Source of the DNA: Bacillus mycoides
GTDB taxonomy: Bacteria; Bacillota; Bacilli; Bacillales; Bacillaceae_G
Assembly (NCBI RefSeq): GCF_001757995.1
Contig: NZ_LXLV01000069.1
Span: 1-62,140, forward strand
Length of the DNA stretch: 62,140 nucleotides
Direction: 5' to 3'
Both the position numbers and the translations under genes were made by a program. Below are positions 33,848-45,970 of this stretch, piece after piece; position 1 is the stretch's first letter; each line of letters begins with the position of its first letter. The notes under the pieces were generated by a model. That model was not told where the DNA came from. It made no database searches and saw nothing but the letters and a program-made list of their open reading frames with translations.

Positions 33848-35296
33848 CTACATCTCCTCCACTAATTGTCTTAACTCTCGTCTTAACAATTTCTTCGAAG
33901 CATTTCGTGGTAATTCCTCTAAGAAACACGCTTTCTTCGGCACTTTATATTTCGCTAATTTCTCTTCGCAAAAGCGAAGAATTTCTTCTTCTGTTACCTC
34001 TCCACTTTTTACAACAAAAGCAGCCGGTACTTGTCCCCAACTTTCGTCCTTCATACCGACAACACCCGCTTCCACTACCGCCGGATGAGAGAGCAATACT
34101 TCTTCAATTTGAGCTGGATATATATTTTCCCCGCCAGAAATAATTAAATCACTGCGGCGATCTAATACGTATAAAAAACCTTCCTCGTCTAAATAACCTA
34201 AGTCACCAGTATGAAGCCATCCATTTCTAATCGTCTCACACGTCGCATCTTCACGGTTAAAATAGCCACCTGTTACGTTCGGTCCTTTTACAACAATCTC
34301 TCCTTCAGCATGTGGAGGCACTACTACGCCGTCTTTTTCAATACGAAGCTGGCATTGGAATAGTGGTTTTCCAGCTGATCCTACTTTCGTTAACATGTAA
34401 TCTGCTGATAACGTACAAATTTGCGAAGACGTTTCTGTCATACCGTACGTTTGATACACAGGAATTCCTTTTTCCACACACGTTTCTAATAACGGTTTCG
34501 GCGCTGGCCCTCCGCCTAGTAACATGCATCGTAAAGAAGAGGGATATGTCCCTTCTCCAAGTCGCTCTAAAAGATCTGTTAACATTTTAGAAACGACAGA
34601 AATAATTGTAACGCCTCTCGTTTGAAGTGCTTCATGAATAAAATTAGCATCGTATTTCGGAACGAGTAAAATACGCATACCGTACATAATATTTTTCATT
34701 AAAAGAGATAACCCGCCAACGTGGAACATCGGCATACAAGCTAACCAGCAATCATCATCACGAAGCCCTAAATTAAGCGAAGAACCGACTGCGCTTGCCC
34801 AGTGGTTACCGTACGTTAAAATAACACCTTTCGGCTTCCCTGTCGTCCCAGACGTATAAATAATTGTCATCGCTTCTTCTAAAGAGAATTCTTCTTGTAT
34901 AGATGCTTCCGCCTTCGGTCCATTCATCACTTCAGCGAATGAATATACAGGAACATCTTTAGCCTCAAACTCTTGATCCGTCACTAAACAAACAACTTCA
35001 GCATCATCCATTTGCCAAAGTAGCTCTTCTCTTGAAAGACGTGTATTTAAAAGCACAGCTACTGCACCTACATAAGATAAGGCGTGAATAACTGTAATCA
35101 TCTCCATACCATTTTTCATCAGAACAGCCACCTTTTGCGCCCGCTTCACTCCTACATGTGAAAGGTGTTCACAAACAGATACTACTTTTTCATGCAGCTG
35201 CATAAAAGTAACCTTTTCGTCCTCTATTTCAATTGCAGTGCGATCTGGTGTTAAAAATGCACGTTGCATTAACCAATTCGGCATCGTCTCCATCAT
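33848..35296 (-). CDS. menE: o-Succinylbenzoate-CoA ligase
   Basis: This adenylate-forming enzyme activates o-succinylbenzoate with ATP and CoA. It has the P-loop [15 protein letters not shown], the A5 motif [24 protein letters not shown] and the C-terminal A10 lysine in [12 protein letters not shown]. The start at 35296 (MMETMPNWL) is chosen because AAAGGAG lies five bases upstream. A 12-bp perfect hairpin and two tandem 122-bp repeats lie between menB and this gene, so menE-menC expression may be uncoupled from the upstream genes. Confidence 0.93.
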   Translation of the reverse strand: MMETMPNWLMQRAFLTPDRTAIEIEDEKVTFMQLHEKVVSVCEHLSHVGVKRAQKVAVLMKNGMEMITVIHALSYVGAVAVLLNTRLSREELLWQMDDAEVVCLVTDQEFEAKDVPVYSFAEVMNGPKAEASIQEEFSLEEAMTIIYTSGTTGKPKGVILTYGNHWASAVGSSLNLGLRDDDCWLACMPMFHVGGLSLLMKNIMYGMRILLVPKYDANFIHEALQTRGVTIISVVSKMLTDLLERLGEGTYPSSLRCMLLGGGPAPKPLLETCVEKGIPVYQTYGMTETSSQICTLSADYMLTKVGSAGKPLFQCQLRIEKDGVVVPPHAEGEIVVKGPNVTGGYFNREDATCETIRNGWLHTGDLGYLDEEGFLYVLDRRSDLIISGGENIYPAQIEEVLLSHPAVVEAGVVGMKDESWGQVPAAFVVKSGEVTEEEILRFCEEKLAKYKVPKKACFLEELPRNASKKLLRRELRQLVEEM

Positions 35297-35317
35297 CCAT
35301 TCTCCTTTCATGAAAGA

Positions 35318-35346
35318 AAGAGACTTGATATGAAATCAAGTCTCTT
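35318..35346 (-). terminator. Hairpin just upstream of menE
   Basis: AAGAGACTTGAT and ATCAAGTCTCTT form a perfect 12-bp stem with a five-base loop, followed on the minus strand by TCTTTC. It lies immediately before the menE ribosome site, so it could attenuate menE-menC. Confidence 0.55.
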
Positions 35347-35371
35347 AGTTGTTTTGTTTCCGGTTTGATCT

Positions 35372-35614
35372 CATCCAGCTACAGCGGCTAGAACAGTCGG
35401 TCGTTTCACGCCTTCCTGCGAGGCAAAAAGCGCCTCTTCGTCAGGAGTTCCAACGCCCTCTTGTTCTGAGCAAGCCGCTTCCGCTTTTGGTTCCATCTAG
35501 CTACAGCGGCTAGAATGTTCGGTGGCTTCACTTCTTCCTACGAGGCAAAAAGCGCCTCTTTGTCAGAAGCTCCATCCCCCTCACATTCTAAGCGAGCCGC
35601 TTCCGCTTTTGGTT
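35372..35614. repeat. Two tandem copies of a 122-bp structured repeat
   Basis: Copy A (35372-35492) and copy B (35494-35614) share CTACAGCGGCTAG near the start, GAGGCAAAAAGCGCCTCTT in the middle (a hairpin) and GCCGCTTCCGCTTTTGGTT at the end. It is GC-richer than its surroundings and has no open reading frame. It resembles intergenic repeats common in Bacillaceae, but I cannot name the family. It fills the whole menB-menE gap of about 320 bp. Confidence 0.75.
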
Positions 35615-35617
35615 TGA

Positions 35618-36436
35618 TCACGGGAAACGAGGGAATTGACCGAAGTCGGGACTGCGTTTTTCTTTGAACGCATCGCGGCCTTCTTTTGCTTCGTCAGTTG
35701 TGTAGTACAATAACGTTGCATCTCCAGCTAGTTGTTGAATACCAGCTAAACCGTCTGTGTCTGCGTTGAATGCAGCTTTTAGGAAACGAAGTGCCATTGG
35801 GCTGTTTGCTAAAATTTCTTGTGACCATTGTACTGTTTCTGCTTCAAGTTCTTCTAATGGTACAACTGTGTTTACTAAGCCCATATCAAGCGCTTCTTGT
35901 GCGTTGTATTGACGGCATAGGTACCAAATTTCACGAGCTTTCTTATGGCCTACCATACGAGCTAAATAACCAGCTCCGTATCCACCATCAAAGCTACCTA
36001 CTTTAGGACCTGTTTGTCCGAATACAGCGTTGTCTGCAGCGATTGTTAAGTCACATACGATATGAAGTACGTGTCCACCACCGATTGCATAACCTGCTAC
36101 CATTGCGATAACTGGTTTAGGGATTGCGCGAATTAGACGTTGTAAGTCTAATACGTTTAAACGTGGGATTTGGTCGTCACCTACATAGCCACCATGACCG
36201 CGAACTTTTTGATCGCCGCCAGAACAGAATGCACGTCCACCTTCACCTGTTAAAATGATAACGCCAATATTTGCATCATCACGAGCGTGTGCAAAAGCAT
36301 TGATTAACTCCATTACCGTTTTAGGACGGAATGCATTATGTACTTCAGGGCGGTTAATCGAAATCTTTGCGATGCCATTGTATGTTGAATAAATAATATC
36401 TTCGTAATTGCCTTCTTTTACCCATTCAATAGTCAT
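35618..36436 (-). CDS. menB: 1,4-Dihydroxy-2-naphthoyl-CoA synthase
   Basis: This crotonase-fold enzyme closes the second ring of the naphthoquinone. It contains [37 protein letters not shown] (oxyanion hole) and [16 protein letters not shown], and is 272 residues, the standard length. AAAGGAGGTAATAG precedes the ATG. It follows menH with a 68-bp gap. Confidence 0.95.
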   Translation of the reverse strand: MTIEWVKEGNYEDIIYSTYNGIAKISINRPEVHNAFRPKTVMELINAFAHARDDANIGVIILTGEGGRAFCSGGDQKVRGHGGYVGDDQIPRLNVLDLQRLIRAIPKPVIAMVAGYAIGGGHVLHIVCDLTIAADNAVFGQTGPKVGSFDGGYGAGYLARMVGHKKAREIWYLCRQYNAQEALDMGLVNTVVPLEELEAETVQWSQEILANSPMALRFLKAAFNADTDGLAGIQQLAGDATLLYYTTDEAKEGRDAFKEKRSPDFGQFPRFP

Positions 36437-36504
36437 TACTATTACCTCCTTTTATATTTCTGATCTCCGCTATAAGTGCAACTTCCTTCTTGCTGAAAAA
36501 AGCA

Positions 36505-40459
<3,955 letters not shown>

Positions 40460-40509
40460 AATTGTCTCCCCCCTATGGGCGAAAAATAGTCATAATTACG
40501 CTTGATTTT

Positions 40510-40616
40510 AAGATACACCTCAAAGGAAAGGCCTGTCAACGTTTAGCATTTCTGAGAAATTCACCTTCTCTTCCTAGAAAATAAACGTTGACACTAAATG
40601 CTGCTTTTTCTACACT
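40510..40616. promoter_or_regulatory. Divergent menF/menA promoter region
   Basis: menA: TTGACA (40588-40593), 17-bp spacer, TACACT (40611-40616). menF (minus strand): TTGACA (40539-40534), 18-bp spacer, TATCTT (40515-40510). TGTCAACGTTTA (40534-40545) and TAAACGTTGACA (40582-40593) are a perfect inverted repeat containing both -35 boxes. Confidence 0.65.
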
Positions 40617-40652
40617 TAATTGTGTACAATATGTGACCAAGGAGGATTCAAC

Positions 40653-41606
40653 ATGGAAATGAACGTCGAAACGAATTCCTCTCCTACGGCGCCAAAGCCA
40701 AGTAAACAAACAGGCTGGCGCATTTGGTGGAGTTTATTACGTCCCCATACATTAACAGCAGCTTTCGTTCCAGTTTTCATCGGAACAGCTTTTGCAATGC
40801 AGGTCGGAGGTATAAATCAAATACATCTTCCTCTTTTCTTTATGATGCTTCTTGCTTGCCTTCTCATTCAAGCAGCAACGAACATGTTTAATGAATACTT
40901 TGATTATAAAAGAGGACTCGATCATGAAGGTTCCGTTGGAATTGGCGGCGCTATCGTCCGCGATGGCATTAAACCAAAAACAGTGCTTAACTTAGCATTC
41001 GGATTTTTCGGCATCGCAATACTATTAGGTGTTTATATTTGTATGAACTCTAGCTGGTGGCTTGCTGCGATCGGTCTTGTTTGTATGGCCGTTGCTTACC
41101 TTTATACAGGTGGCCCAATTCCAATTGCGTATACACCATTTGGAGAACTAACAGCAGGATTATTTATGGGTGTCATTATTATTGGTATTTCATTCTTTAT
41201 CCAAACAGGAGCAGTAACATCAGAAGTGATTTTATTATCTATTCCAAGCTCCATTTTAATTGGTGCGATTTTACTTGCTAACAATATTCGCGACTTAGAC
41301 GGTGATAAAGAAAATGGTCGTAAAACATTAGCAATTCTCGTTGGACGCGAAAGGGCAGTTGGTGTGCTCGCTTCTATGTTCATCGTTTCCTACATTTGGA
41401 CAATCGCTTTAATTATCGTTAACATCGTATCACCATGGATGCTTATCGTATTCTTAAGTGCACCGAAAGCATTTAAAGCGACGAAAGGCTTTATCGGCAA
41501 AAGTATTCCAATGGAAATGGTACCTGCGATGATTTCAACAGCCAAAACAAATACAATTTTTGGTTTCCTAATGGGAATCGGATTATTGCTTGGATACTTC
41601 CTATAA
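40653..41606 (+). CDS. menA: 1,4-Dihydroxy-2-naphthoate polyprenyltransferase
   Basis: This UbiA-family membrane enzyme attaches the isoprenoid tail to DHNA. It has about eight helices, the first Asp-rich motif NMFNEYFDYKRGLD and the second NNIRDLDGDKENGRKT. The start at 40653 is preferred because AAGGAGG lies just upstream; the frame extends eleven codons further. Length is 317 residues. The TAA stop lies within the ATAAA bordering bcr1 copy 4. Confidence 0.93.
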   Translation: MEMNVETNSSPTAPKPSKQTGWRIWWSLLRPHTLTAAFVPVFIGTAFAMQVGGINQIHLPLFFMMLLACLLIQAATNMFNEYFDYKRGLDHEGSVGIGGAIVRDGIKPKTVLNLAFGFFGIAILLGVYICMNSSWWLAAIGLVCMAVAYLYTGGPIPIAYTPFGELTAGLFMGVIIIGISFFIQTGAVTSEVILLSIPSSILIGAILLANNIRDLDGDKENGRKTLAILVGRERAVGVLASMFIVSYIWTIALIIVNIVSPWMLIVFLSAPKAFKATKGFIGKSIPMEMVPAMISTAKTNTIFGFLMGIGLLLGYFL

Positions 41607-41760
41607 AGTGAAACTTTAATCAGTGGGGATTTTGTTCATCCCCACTGATTATTAGCCCGCACCAATCGGGCGTTTACGGGCCGTTGGTCTCCCACCTAAC
41701 TTCTTTGCTCCAGCCAAATTTTAAGGTGGGAGTTTTACTGCCCGGCAAATAGCGGTATAT
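41603..41760 (+). repeat. bcr1-type repeat, copy 4
   Basis: A full-length element that starts at ATAAA overlapping the menA stop codon and ends near CCCGGCAAATAGCGG. The right ATAAA has decayed to ATATG. Confidence 0.85.
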
Positions 41761-41801
41761 GAAAAAAGGAGCTGCTTACGCAGCTCCTTTTTTCATATAC
41801 C
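41754..41801. terminator. Terminator of menA
   Basis: Arms 41754-41775 and 41780-41801 are a perfect 22-bp inverted repeat (core AAAAAAGGAGCTGC / GCAGCTCCTTTTTT) around TTAC. bcr1 copy 4 separates it from the menA stop. Confidence 0.9.
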
Positions 41802-41824
41802 GGCCTTCCCGACTGAAATTCATC

Positions 41825-41855
41825 TCATAATTCCTACTCTCAACGCTCATACTAT
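41825..41855 (+). promoter_or_regulatory. Sigma-E-like promoter of the yteA-type gene
   Basis: TCATAATT (41825-41832), 15-bp spacer and CATACTAT (41848-41855) resemble the mother-cell sigma-E consensus (GHATATNT, about 14 bp, CATACAHT). Confidence 0.4.
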
Positions 41856-41890
41856 GTAAAGAAACTGAATTGTAGGAAGGTGGACGACCT

Positions 41891-42622
41891 ATGTTAACTC
41901 CACAACAAATAAATCAATTTAAATCGAGTTTAGAAAAACAACAGCAAGAAATTGAACAAACGATACAAACTCATGAAAATGAAGACCGTGCATCTCAACG
42001 TGATTCAGTAGGAGAATTATCTAGCTATGACAACCATCCAGGTGATATGGCAACAGAATTGTACGAACGTGAGAAAGATTTCGGGCTCATCGAATTTTGG
42101 CATAAACAGCTAGAAGATACGAAACATGCCCTGCAAAAAATTGAAGCTGGAACGTACGGGATTTGCGAAGTGTCTGGTGAGGAAATTCCATTTGAAAGAT
42201 TAGAAGCAATGCCAACTGCTACAACGTGTATTCAGCACACTACAAATAAATTAGATATGAAGACGCGCCCAGTTGAAGAAGAAGTGCTAAATCCTTCTTT
42301 TCACAAGCACGACGAAGATCATTCTGTAGAGTACGATGCTGAAGATGCTTGGCAAGACGTCGCAAATTACGGAACATCAGAAACACCATCCGATTTAGAA
42401 AGACAGGATTCAAAAAACTATAATGGAATGTACGTAAATAGTGAAGAAAATGTTGGGTATGTAGAGGATTTCGAAAATTTTATTGGAACTGATATGTATG
42501 GGAAAAACCCGCAAGTTTTTGCAACAGAAGAACATGAAGAATATGAACAATTGCTTGATGACTTTGAAGAACGCACCTTTAAAGGTGAATTATCTTCAGA
42601 TGAGTCTGGTTCTAAAGCATAA
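41891..42622 (+). CDS. YteA-family TraR/DksA-type protein
   Basis: The N-terminus has a helical region (residues 1-40), DNHPGDMATELYEREKD, then a degenerate DksA zinc finger: CEVSGEEIPFERLEAMPTATTC keeps only part of the four Cys ligands. The acidic C-terminus of about 120 residues is typical of the Bacillus YteA group, linked to sporulation. GGAAGGTGG precedes the ATG. An upstream sigma-E-like promoter fits. Molecular role unknown; an RNA polymerase contact like DksA is possible. Confidence 0.8.
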   Translation: MLTPQQINQFKSSLEKQQQEIEQTIQTHENEDRASQRDSVGELSSYDNHPGDMATELYEREKDFGLIEFWHKQLEDTKHALQKIEAGTYGICEVSGEEIPFERLEAMPTATTCIQHTTNKLDMKTRPVEEEVLNPSFHKHDEDHSVEYDAEDAWQDVANYGTSETPSDLERQDSKNYNGMYVNSEENVGYVEDFENFIGTDMYGKNPQVFATEEHEEYEQLLDDFEERTFKGELSSDESGSKA

Positions 42623-42655
42623 AAAAAGCATTCCGAAATTCGGAATGCTTTTTTT
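42621..42655. terminator. Bidirectional terminator
   Basis: AAAAAAAGCATTCCGAA and TTCGGAATGCTTTTTTT form a perfect stem between convergent yteA-type and csp genes. Confidence 0.92.
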
Positions 42656-42665
42656 CGCTAGCTAA

Positions 42666-42866
42666 TTAGTTTTTTGTAACGTTAGCTGCTTGTGGTCCGC
42701 GGTTTCCATCAACGATTTCGAAAGAAACTTCTTGACCTTCTTCTAAAGTTTTGAAGCCGTCGCCTTGAATAGCTGAGAAATGTACGAATACGTCTTCTCC
42801 GCCTTCAACTTCGATGAAGCCAAAACCTTTTTCGCCGTTAAACCATTTAACTTTACCTGTTTGCAT
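42666..42866 (-). CDS. Cold shock protein (CspA family)
   Basis: This is a 66-residue single OB-fold RNA chaperone with RNP1 (KGFGFIEV) and RNP2 (VFVHFSAI). It binds single-stranded RNA and DNA, preventing structure at low temperature. AGGAGGTACATGAC precedes the ATG. B. cereus has several csp genes; the exact letter cannot be assigned with confidence. The transcript probably has a leader of about 136 nt, as for other csp mRNAs. Confidence 0.93.
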   Translation of the reverse strand: MQTGKVKWFNGEKGFGFIEVEGGEDVFVHFSAIQGDGFKTLEEGQEVSFEIVDGNRGPQAANVTKN

Positions 42867-43009
42867 GTCATGTACCTCCTAAATAAAAATGAAACTATGA
42901 ATCCACATGAAAAGGTGGATATAAAGGACATGAATGTATAACAAGCTTACAGCCTTTAATACAACGTGCTTTATTTCCGTACCACATTATGTAGCTCAAT
43001 AGTGTTTTC

Positions 43010-43038
43010 ACTATATCATGCTATATCAAAAACGTCAA
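43010..43038 (-). promoter_or_regulatory. Promoter of the cold shock gene with long leader
   Basis: On the minus strand TTGACG (43038-43033), 17-bp spacer and TATAGT (43015-43010). The start codon is about 136 nt downstream; the leader contains TCCAC/GTGGA at 42902-42919 and no reading frame. Confidence 0.6.
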
Positions 43039-43187
43039 ATGAGAACACTTTCGTCCCATCGTTTTTTATAAGCCTAGTATAATCATAAATTTTTATTCTA
43101 TTTTTATTCAAAAATTAACAAAACTACAGTATTCTAATTTCTTTAATTTCTGTACAATATAATTACTACATATGATGAGGTGAAAAA

Positions 43188-43970
43188 ATGCAAGCACATG
43201 AAATCGAGTATAAATTATATGGCGATGATATGCAGTTTGTTGAAATTGAATTGGATCCAGAAGAAAGCGTTATCGCAGAGGCTGGCGCAATGATGATGAT
43301 GGAAGATCATATCGAAATGGAAACGATTTTCGGTGATGGTTCTGGACCATCTAGTGGTCTATTCGGTAAATTAATGGGCGCAGGTAAACGTCTCGTTACA
43401 GGTGAAAGTATGTTTATGACTGTATTTACAAATACAGGTCATGGCAAACGACACGTATCATTCGCCGCTCCTTATCCGGGAAAAATTATTCCTGTTGATT
43501 TAACAGAATATCAAGGAAAAGTAGTCTGCCAAAAAGATGCATTTCTTTGTGCCGCAAAAGGTGTTTCTATCGGAATTGAGTTTACTAAAAAAATAGGAAC
43601 TGGTTTCTTCGGTGGTGAAGGTTTCATCATGCAGAAACTTGAAGGTGACGGACTCGCTTTCATGCACGCAGGTGGAACAGTATATAAGCGTGAATTGAAA
43701 CCTGGTGAAAAACTTCGCATTGATACAGGTTGTCTCGTTGCAATGACAAAAGATGTTAACTACGATGTTCAATTCGTTGGAAAAGTAAAAACAGCTCTAT
43801 TTGGCGGCGAAGGTTTATTCTTCGCAACGTTAGAAGGTCCTGGAACCGTTTGGATTCAGTCCTTAACACTTAGCCGCTTAGCAGCACGCCTTACAAGCCC
43901 AGCAGCTCAAAATAGCGGTGAAGGCAGCGTTTTAGGCGGACTTGGTCGCCTTTTGGATGGGAAAGAGTAA
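43188..43970 (+). CDS. TIGR00266/AIM24-family protein
   Basis: This 260-residue beta-rich soluble protein of the AIM24 (DUF124) family starts [26 protein letters not shown] and has repeated Gly-rich strands ([35 protein letters not shown]). Its biochemical function is unknown. GATGAGGTG precedes the ATG. It is convergent with the merR gene, sharing a terminator. Confidence 0.85.
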   Translation: MQAHEIEYKLYGDDMQFVEIELDPEESVIAEAGAMMMMEDHIEMETIFGDGSGPSSGLFGKLMGAGKRLVTGESMFMTVFTNTGHGKRHVSFAAPYPGKIIPVDLTEYQGKVVCQKDAFLCAAKGVSIGIEFTKKIGTGFFGGEGFIMQKLEGDGLAFMHAGGTVYKRELKPGEKLRIDTGCLVAMTKDVNYDVQFVGKVKTALFGGEGLFFATLEGPGTVWIQSLTLSRLAARLTSPAAQNSGEGSVLGGLGRLLDGKE

Positions 43971-43976
43971 AACACT

Positions 43977-44014
43977 AAAAACAGATAGTCCCCTTCATAG
44001 GGAACTATCTGTTT
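43977..44014. terminator. Shared terminator overlapping the 3' end of merR
   Basis: ACAGATAGTCCC and GGAACTATCTGT form a stem (one mismatch) with A and T tails. The stop of the MerR gene (43995-43997) lies in its loop. Confidence 0.8.
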
Positions 44015-44783
44015 CTTTTGGACTGTATAGATCATTTTTAATCATATAATATTCCATCACTTCATTAAGCCATAACTCTTCCTCCACTGTATAAGGAGAG
44101 GGCATTATCTTATTATATTGTTCTTCTATATCCTCTATTTCTTCACTTAAAGAATACATCGTTTCTTCTCCGACATACTTAAGGGTTGCCTTCATATGCT
44201 GATTGGCAAGCTTTTGTACTTCTGGATCATCAACATGTTTTCCAAATAGCCTTTTTACTTCTTTTGATAAGCGTACAAACTCTTTATCTAGTTCTATCAT
44301 CTCTTCTTCAGGCTTATTATATAATCCATCAACCATTTCCTTCGGTATATATTCTTCCAGCCATAAGCGTTGTTCGTTTTCTTTTTGAATACTGTTAATT
44401 AGACTCATTAATATGTCACTATCTACCTGCTCTTCTTCTTCAAGACATATTATCGTTCTTTCAATTGCTGTTATCGAAACTTCAATTTGTTTTTTCTTTT
44501 CTTCAAAAGCTACTCTTTGATTTTGTAATGTTTCTTTTAAGCTTATATTCAAACTTTTCACATTGAGCATGACACGAATTTCTTCTAAACTATATCCTAA
44601 TACTTTAAGACTCACTATTTTTTGGAGTGCTAATATATCTCTATCTTTATATACACGGTGTCCTGAACTCATATTTTTTTCAGGTTTAAGCAATCCAATT
44701 TCATCGTAATATTGTAGTGTCCGTATTGATGTGCCTGTTCTCTTTGAAAACTCACCAATTGAATAGCCTTCCTTTTTGCTCAT
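43995..44783 (-). CDS. MerR-family regulator, TipA-like architecture
   Basis: Residues 6-75 are a MerR winged helix (YSIGEFSKRTGTSIRTLQYYDEIGLL, GHRVYKDRDILALQKI). A coiled coil (about 80-130) and a helical C-terminus (about 140-262) follow, which resembles a TipAS/albicidin-binding type effector domain. Its promoter has the 19-bp -35/-10 spacing typical of MerR control, so it is probably an autoactivator responding to a small molecule. Confidence 0.8.
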   Translation of the reverse strand: MSKKEGYSIGEFSKRTGTSIRTLQYYDEIGLLKPEKNMSSGHRVYKDRDILALQKIVSLKVLGYSLEEIRVMLNVKSLNISLKETLQNQRVAFEEKKKQIEVSITAIERTIICLEEEEQVDSDILMSLINSIQKENEQRLWLEEYIPKEMVDGLYNKPEEEMIELDKEFVRLSKEVKRLFGKHVDDPEVQKLANQHMKATLKYVGEETMYSLSEEIEDIEEQYNKIMPSPYTVEEELWLNEVMEYYMIKNDLYSPKETDSSL

Positions 44784-44815
44784 CCTACACTCCTCCTAAC
44801 AATATGTTTACAAAA

Positions 44816-44846
44816 ATCATACTCCCTCACGTAACTGTAGGTTCAA
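44816..44846 (-). promoter_or_regulatory. MerR-type promoter with 19-bp spacer
   Basis: On the minus strand TTGAAC (44846-44841), a 19-bp spacer and TATGAT (44821-44816). The spacer holds an imperfect dyad CCTacaGT-t-ACgtgAGG. The long spacer is the signature of MerR activation by DNA untwisting. Confidence 0.6.
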
Positions 44847-44924
44847 GCCTTTTTTCAAAAAGAATGAATCAAGTCCCTCACTGCATATATTGAACTATAC
44901 CTTTTCTTAAGGAGGGCTTTCTTG

Positions 44925-45647
44925 ATGCGTACTCCTTTATCCTTTGATAAAGATACTGCCATATTGTTAGCATCTTGCTGCGATCTAACGTATGAACAAT
45001 ATAAACAAAATGGGATTTTTGAAATACCTGATGGATTCCAATATGTACAAGGCTTTCAAGGAAAAGCGATTCAAACGATGGAATGGTTTGGATTCATATT
45101 AGAATCTGAAGATACAATTATTGTAGCTTTTAGGGGTACACAAACAGATACAGACTGGATTATCGATTCACTCGTCAACCAAAGACCATACCCATACGCT
45201 TTAAATAGTGGAAATGTCCATAACGGTTTCCTTTCCATTTATGAATCTTGCCGAGATTCTATTATGGATATGCTCGTATCATTACCAGCCCATAAAAAAC
45301 TTCTTGCAACAGGTCATAGCTTAGGAGGGGCACTCGCTACATTACACATACTAGATGCACGTATAAATACTGCCTTCTCACAGTACGGCCTTTATACATT
45401 TGCCTCTCCAAAAGTTGGAGATATTGCCTTTCGAAATTATTATAAACTGCAAGTAGCTAGTAGCTTTCGTTTTGTCAACTTATTCGATGTCGTTCCACTT
45501 CTCCCTCCCCGAAACATAAATTTTAATGATCGTGATTGGGAATATGCACACGTTCATCACAACATGACATTTACGAAAAATACAAAATCCATTATAAATA
45601 ATCATTCCATTACAACTTACAAAACATGTCTGACTTCTCATTTTTAG
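44925..45647 (+). CDS. Class 3-type lipase/esterase
   Basis: This alpha/beta hydrolase has the nucleophile motif TGHSLGGALA (S132), AFRGTQTDTDWI near residue 69, an Asp candidate in NLFDVVPLLPP and a His near YAHVHH. It is 240 residues from ATG 44925, preceded by AAGGAGGG at eight bases. No signal peptide is seen, so it is probably cytoplasmic or surface-associated by unknown means. The substrate is unknown. Not obviously co-regulated with the divergent merR gene. Confidence 0.85.
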   Translation: MRTPLSFDKDTAILLASCCDLTYEQYKQNGIFEIPDGFQYVQGFQGKAIQTMEWFGFILESEDTIIVAFRGTQTDTDWIIDSLVNQRPYPYALNSGNVHNGFLSIYESCRDSIMDMLVSLPAHKKLLATGHSLGGALATLHILDARINTAFSQYGLYTFASPKVGDIAFRNYYKLQVASSFRFVNLFDVVPLLPPRNINFNDRDWEYAHVHHNMTFTKNTKSIINNHSITTYKTCLTSHF

Positions 45648-45658
45648 CCAGTAAACAA

Positions 45659-45687
45659 TTGGAAATTAAATATTTGTATACTATAAT
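45659..45687 (+). promoter_or_regulatory. Promoter of the 44-residue membrane peptide gene
   Basis: TTGGAA (45659-45664), a 17-bp spacer and a perfect TATAAT (45682-45687) precede the small gene. Confidence 0.55.
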
Positions 45688-45723
45688 AATCTATGAAATT
45701 ACTTTCGGATGAGGGGACCTTAC

Positions 45724-45858
45724 ATGCTAAAATTTTTCTTTGCACTTTTTCTTATAATAATTTTTTCGTTTACAGGTTTCTTTACATTTTCATACTTTGC
45801 GACAGGGGAGTATGGCGGAACAGGTATAATATATACATTCATGCCTTACCTTTCTTAA
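45724..45858 (+). CDS. Single-helix membrane peptide, 44 residues
   Basis: This gene is short. The ATG follows GAGGGGA at good spacing, a consensus-like promoter lies upstream and a terminator downstream. The peptide has one long hydrophobic helix (residues 3-24) and a short extracellular or cytoplasmic tail (ATGEYGGTGIIYTFMPYLS). I do not recognise it. Possible roles are a membrane regulatory peptide or a toxin-like peptide; neither is supported directly. Confidence 0.65.
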   Translation: MLKFFFALFLIIIFSFTGFFTFSYFATGEYGGTGIIYTFMPYLS

Positions 45859-45869
45859 GCAACATAAGT

Positions 45870-45905
45870 AAAACGAGCTTAATATCCTTAAGCTCGTTTT
45901 ATTTT
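45870..45905 (+). terminator. Terminator of the small peptide gene
   Basis: AAAACGAGCTTAA and TTAAGCTCGTTTT form a perfect stem followed by ATTTTTC. Confidence 0.88.
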
Positions 45906-45944
45906 TCTAAGCAAGCGTATCTCTGCTTTAAAAGTGAATAAATA

Positions 45945-45967
45945 AAAGCCCCTTCAAAAGGGGCTTT
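45945..45967 (-). terminator. Terminator of the glg operon
   Basis: AAAGCCCC and GGGGCTTT form the stem, followed on the minus strand by TATTTATTC. It adjoins the glgP stop. Confidence 0.85.
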
Positions 45968-45970
45968 CAT

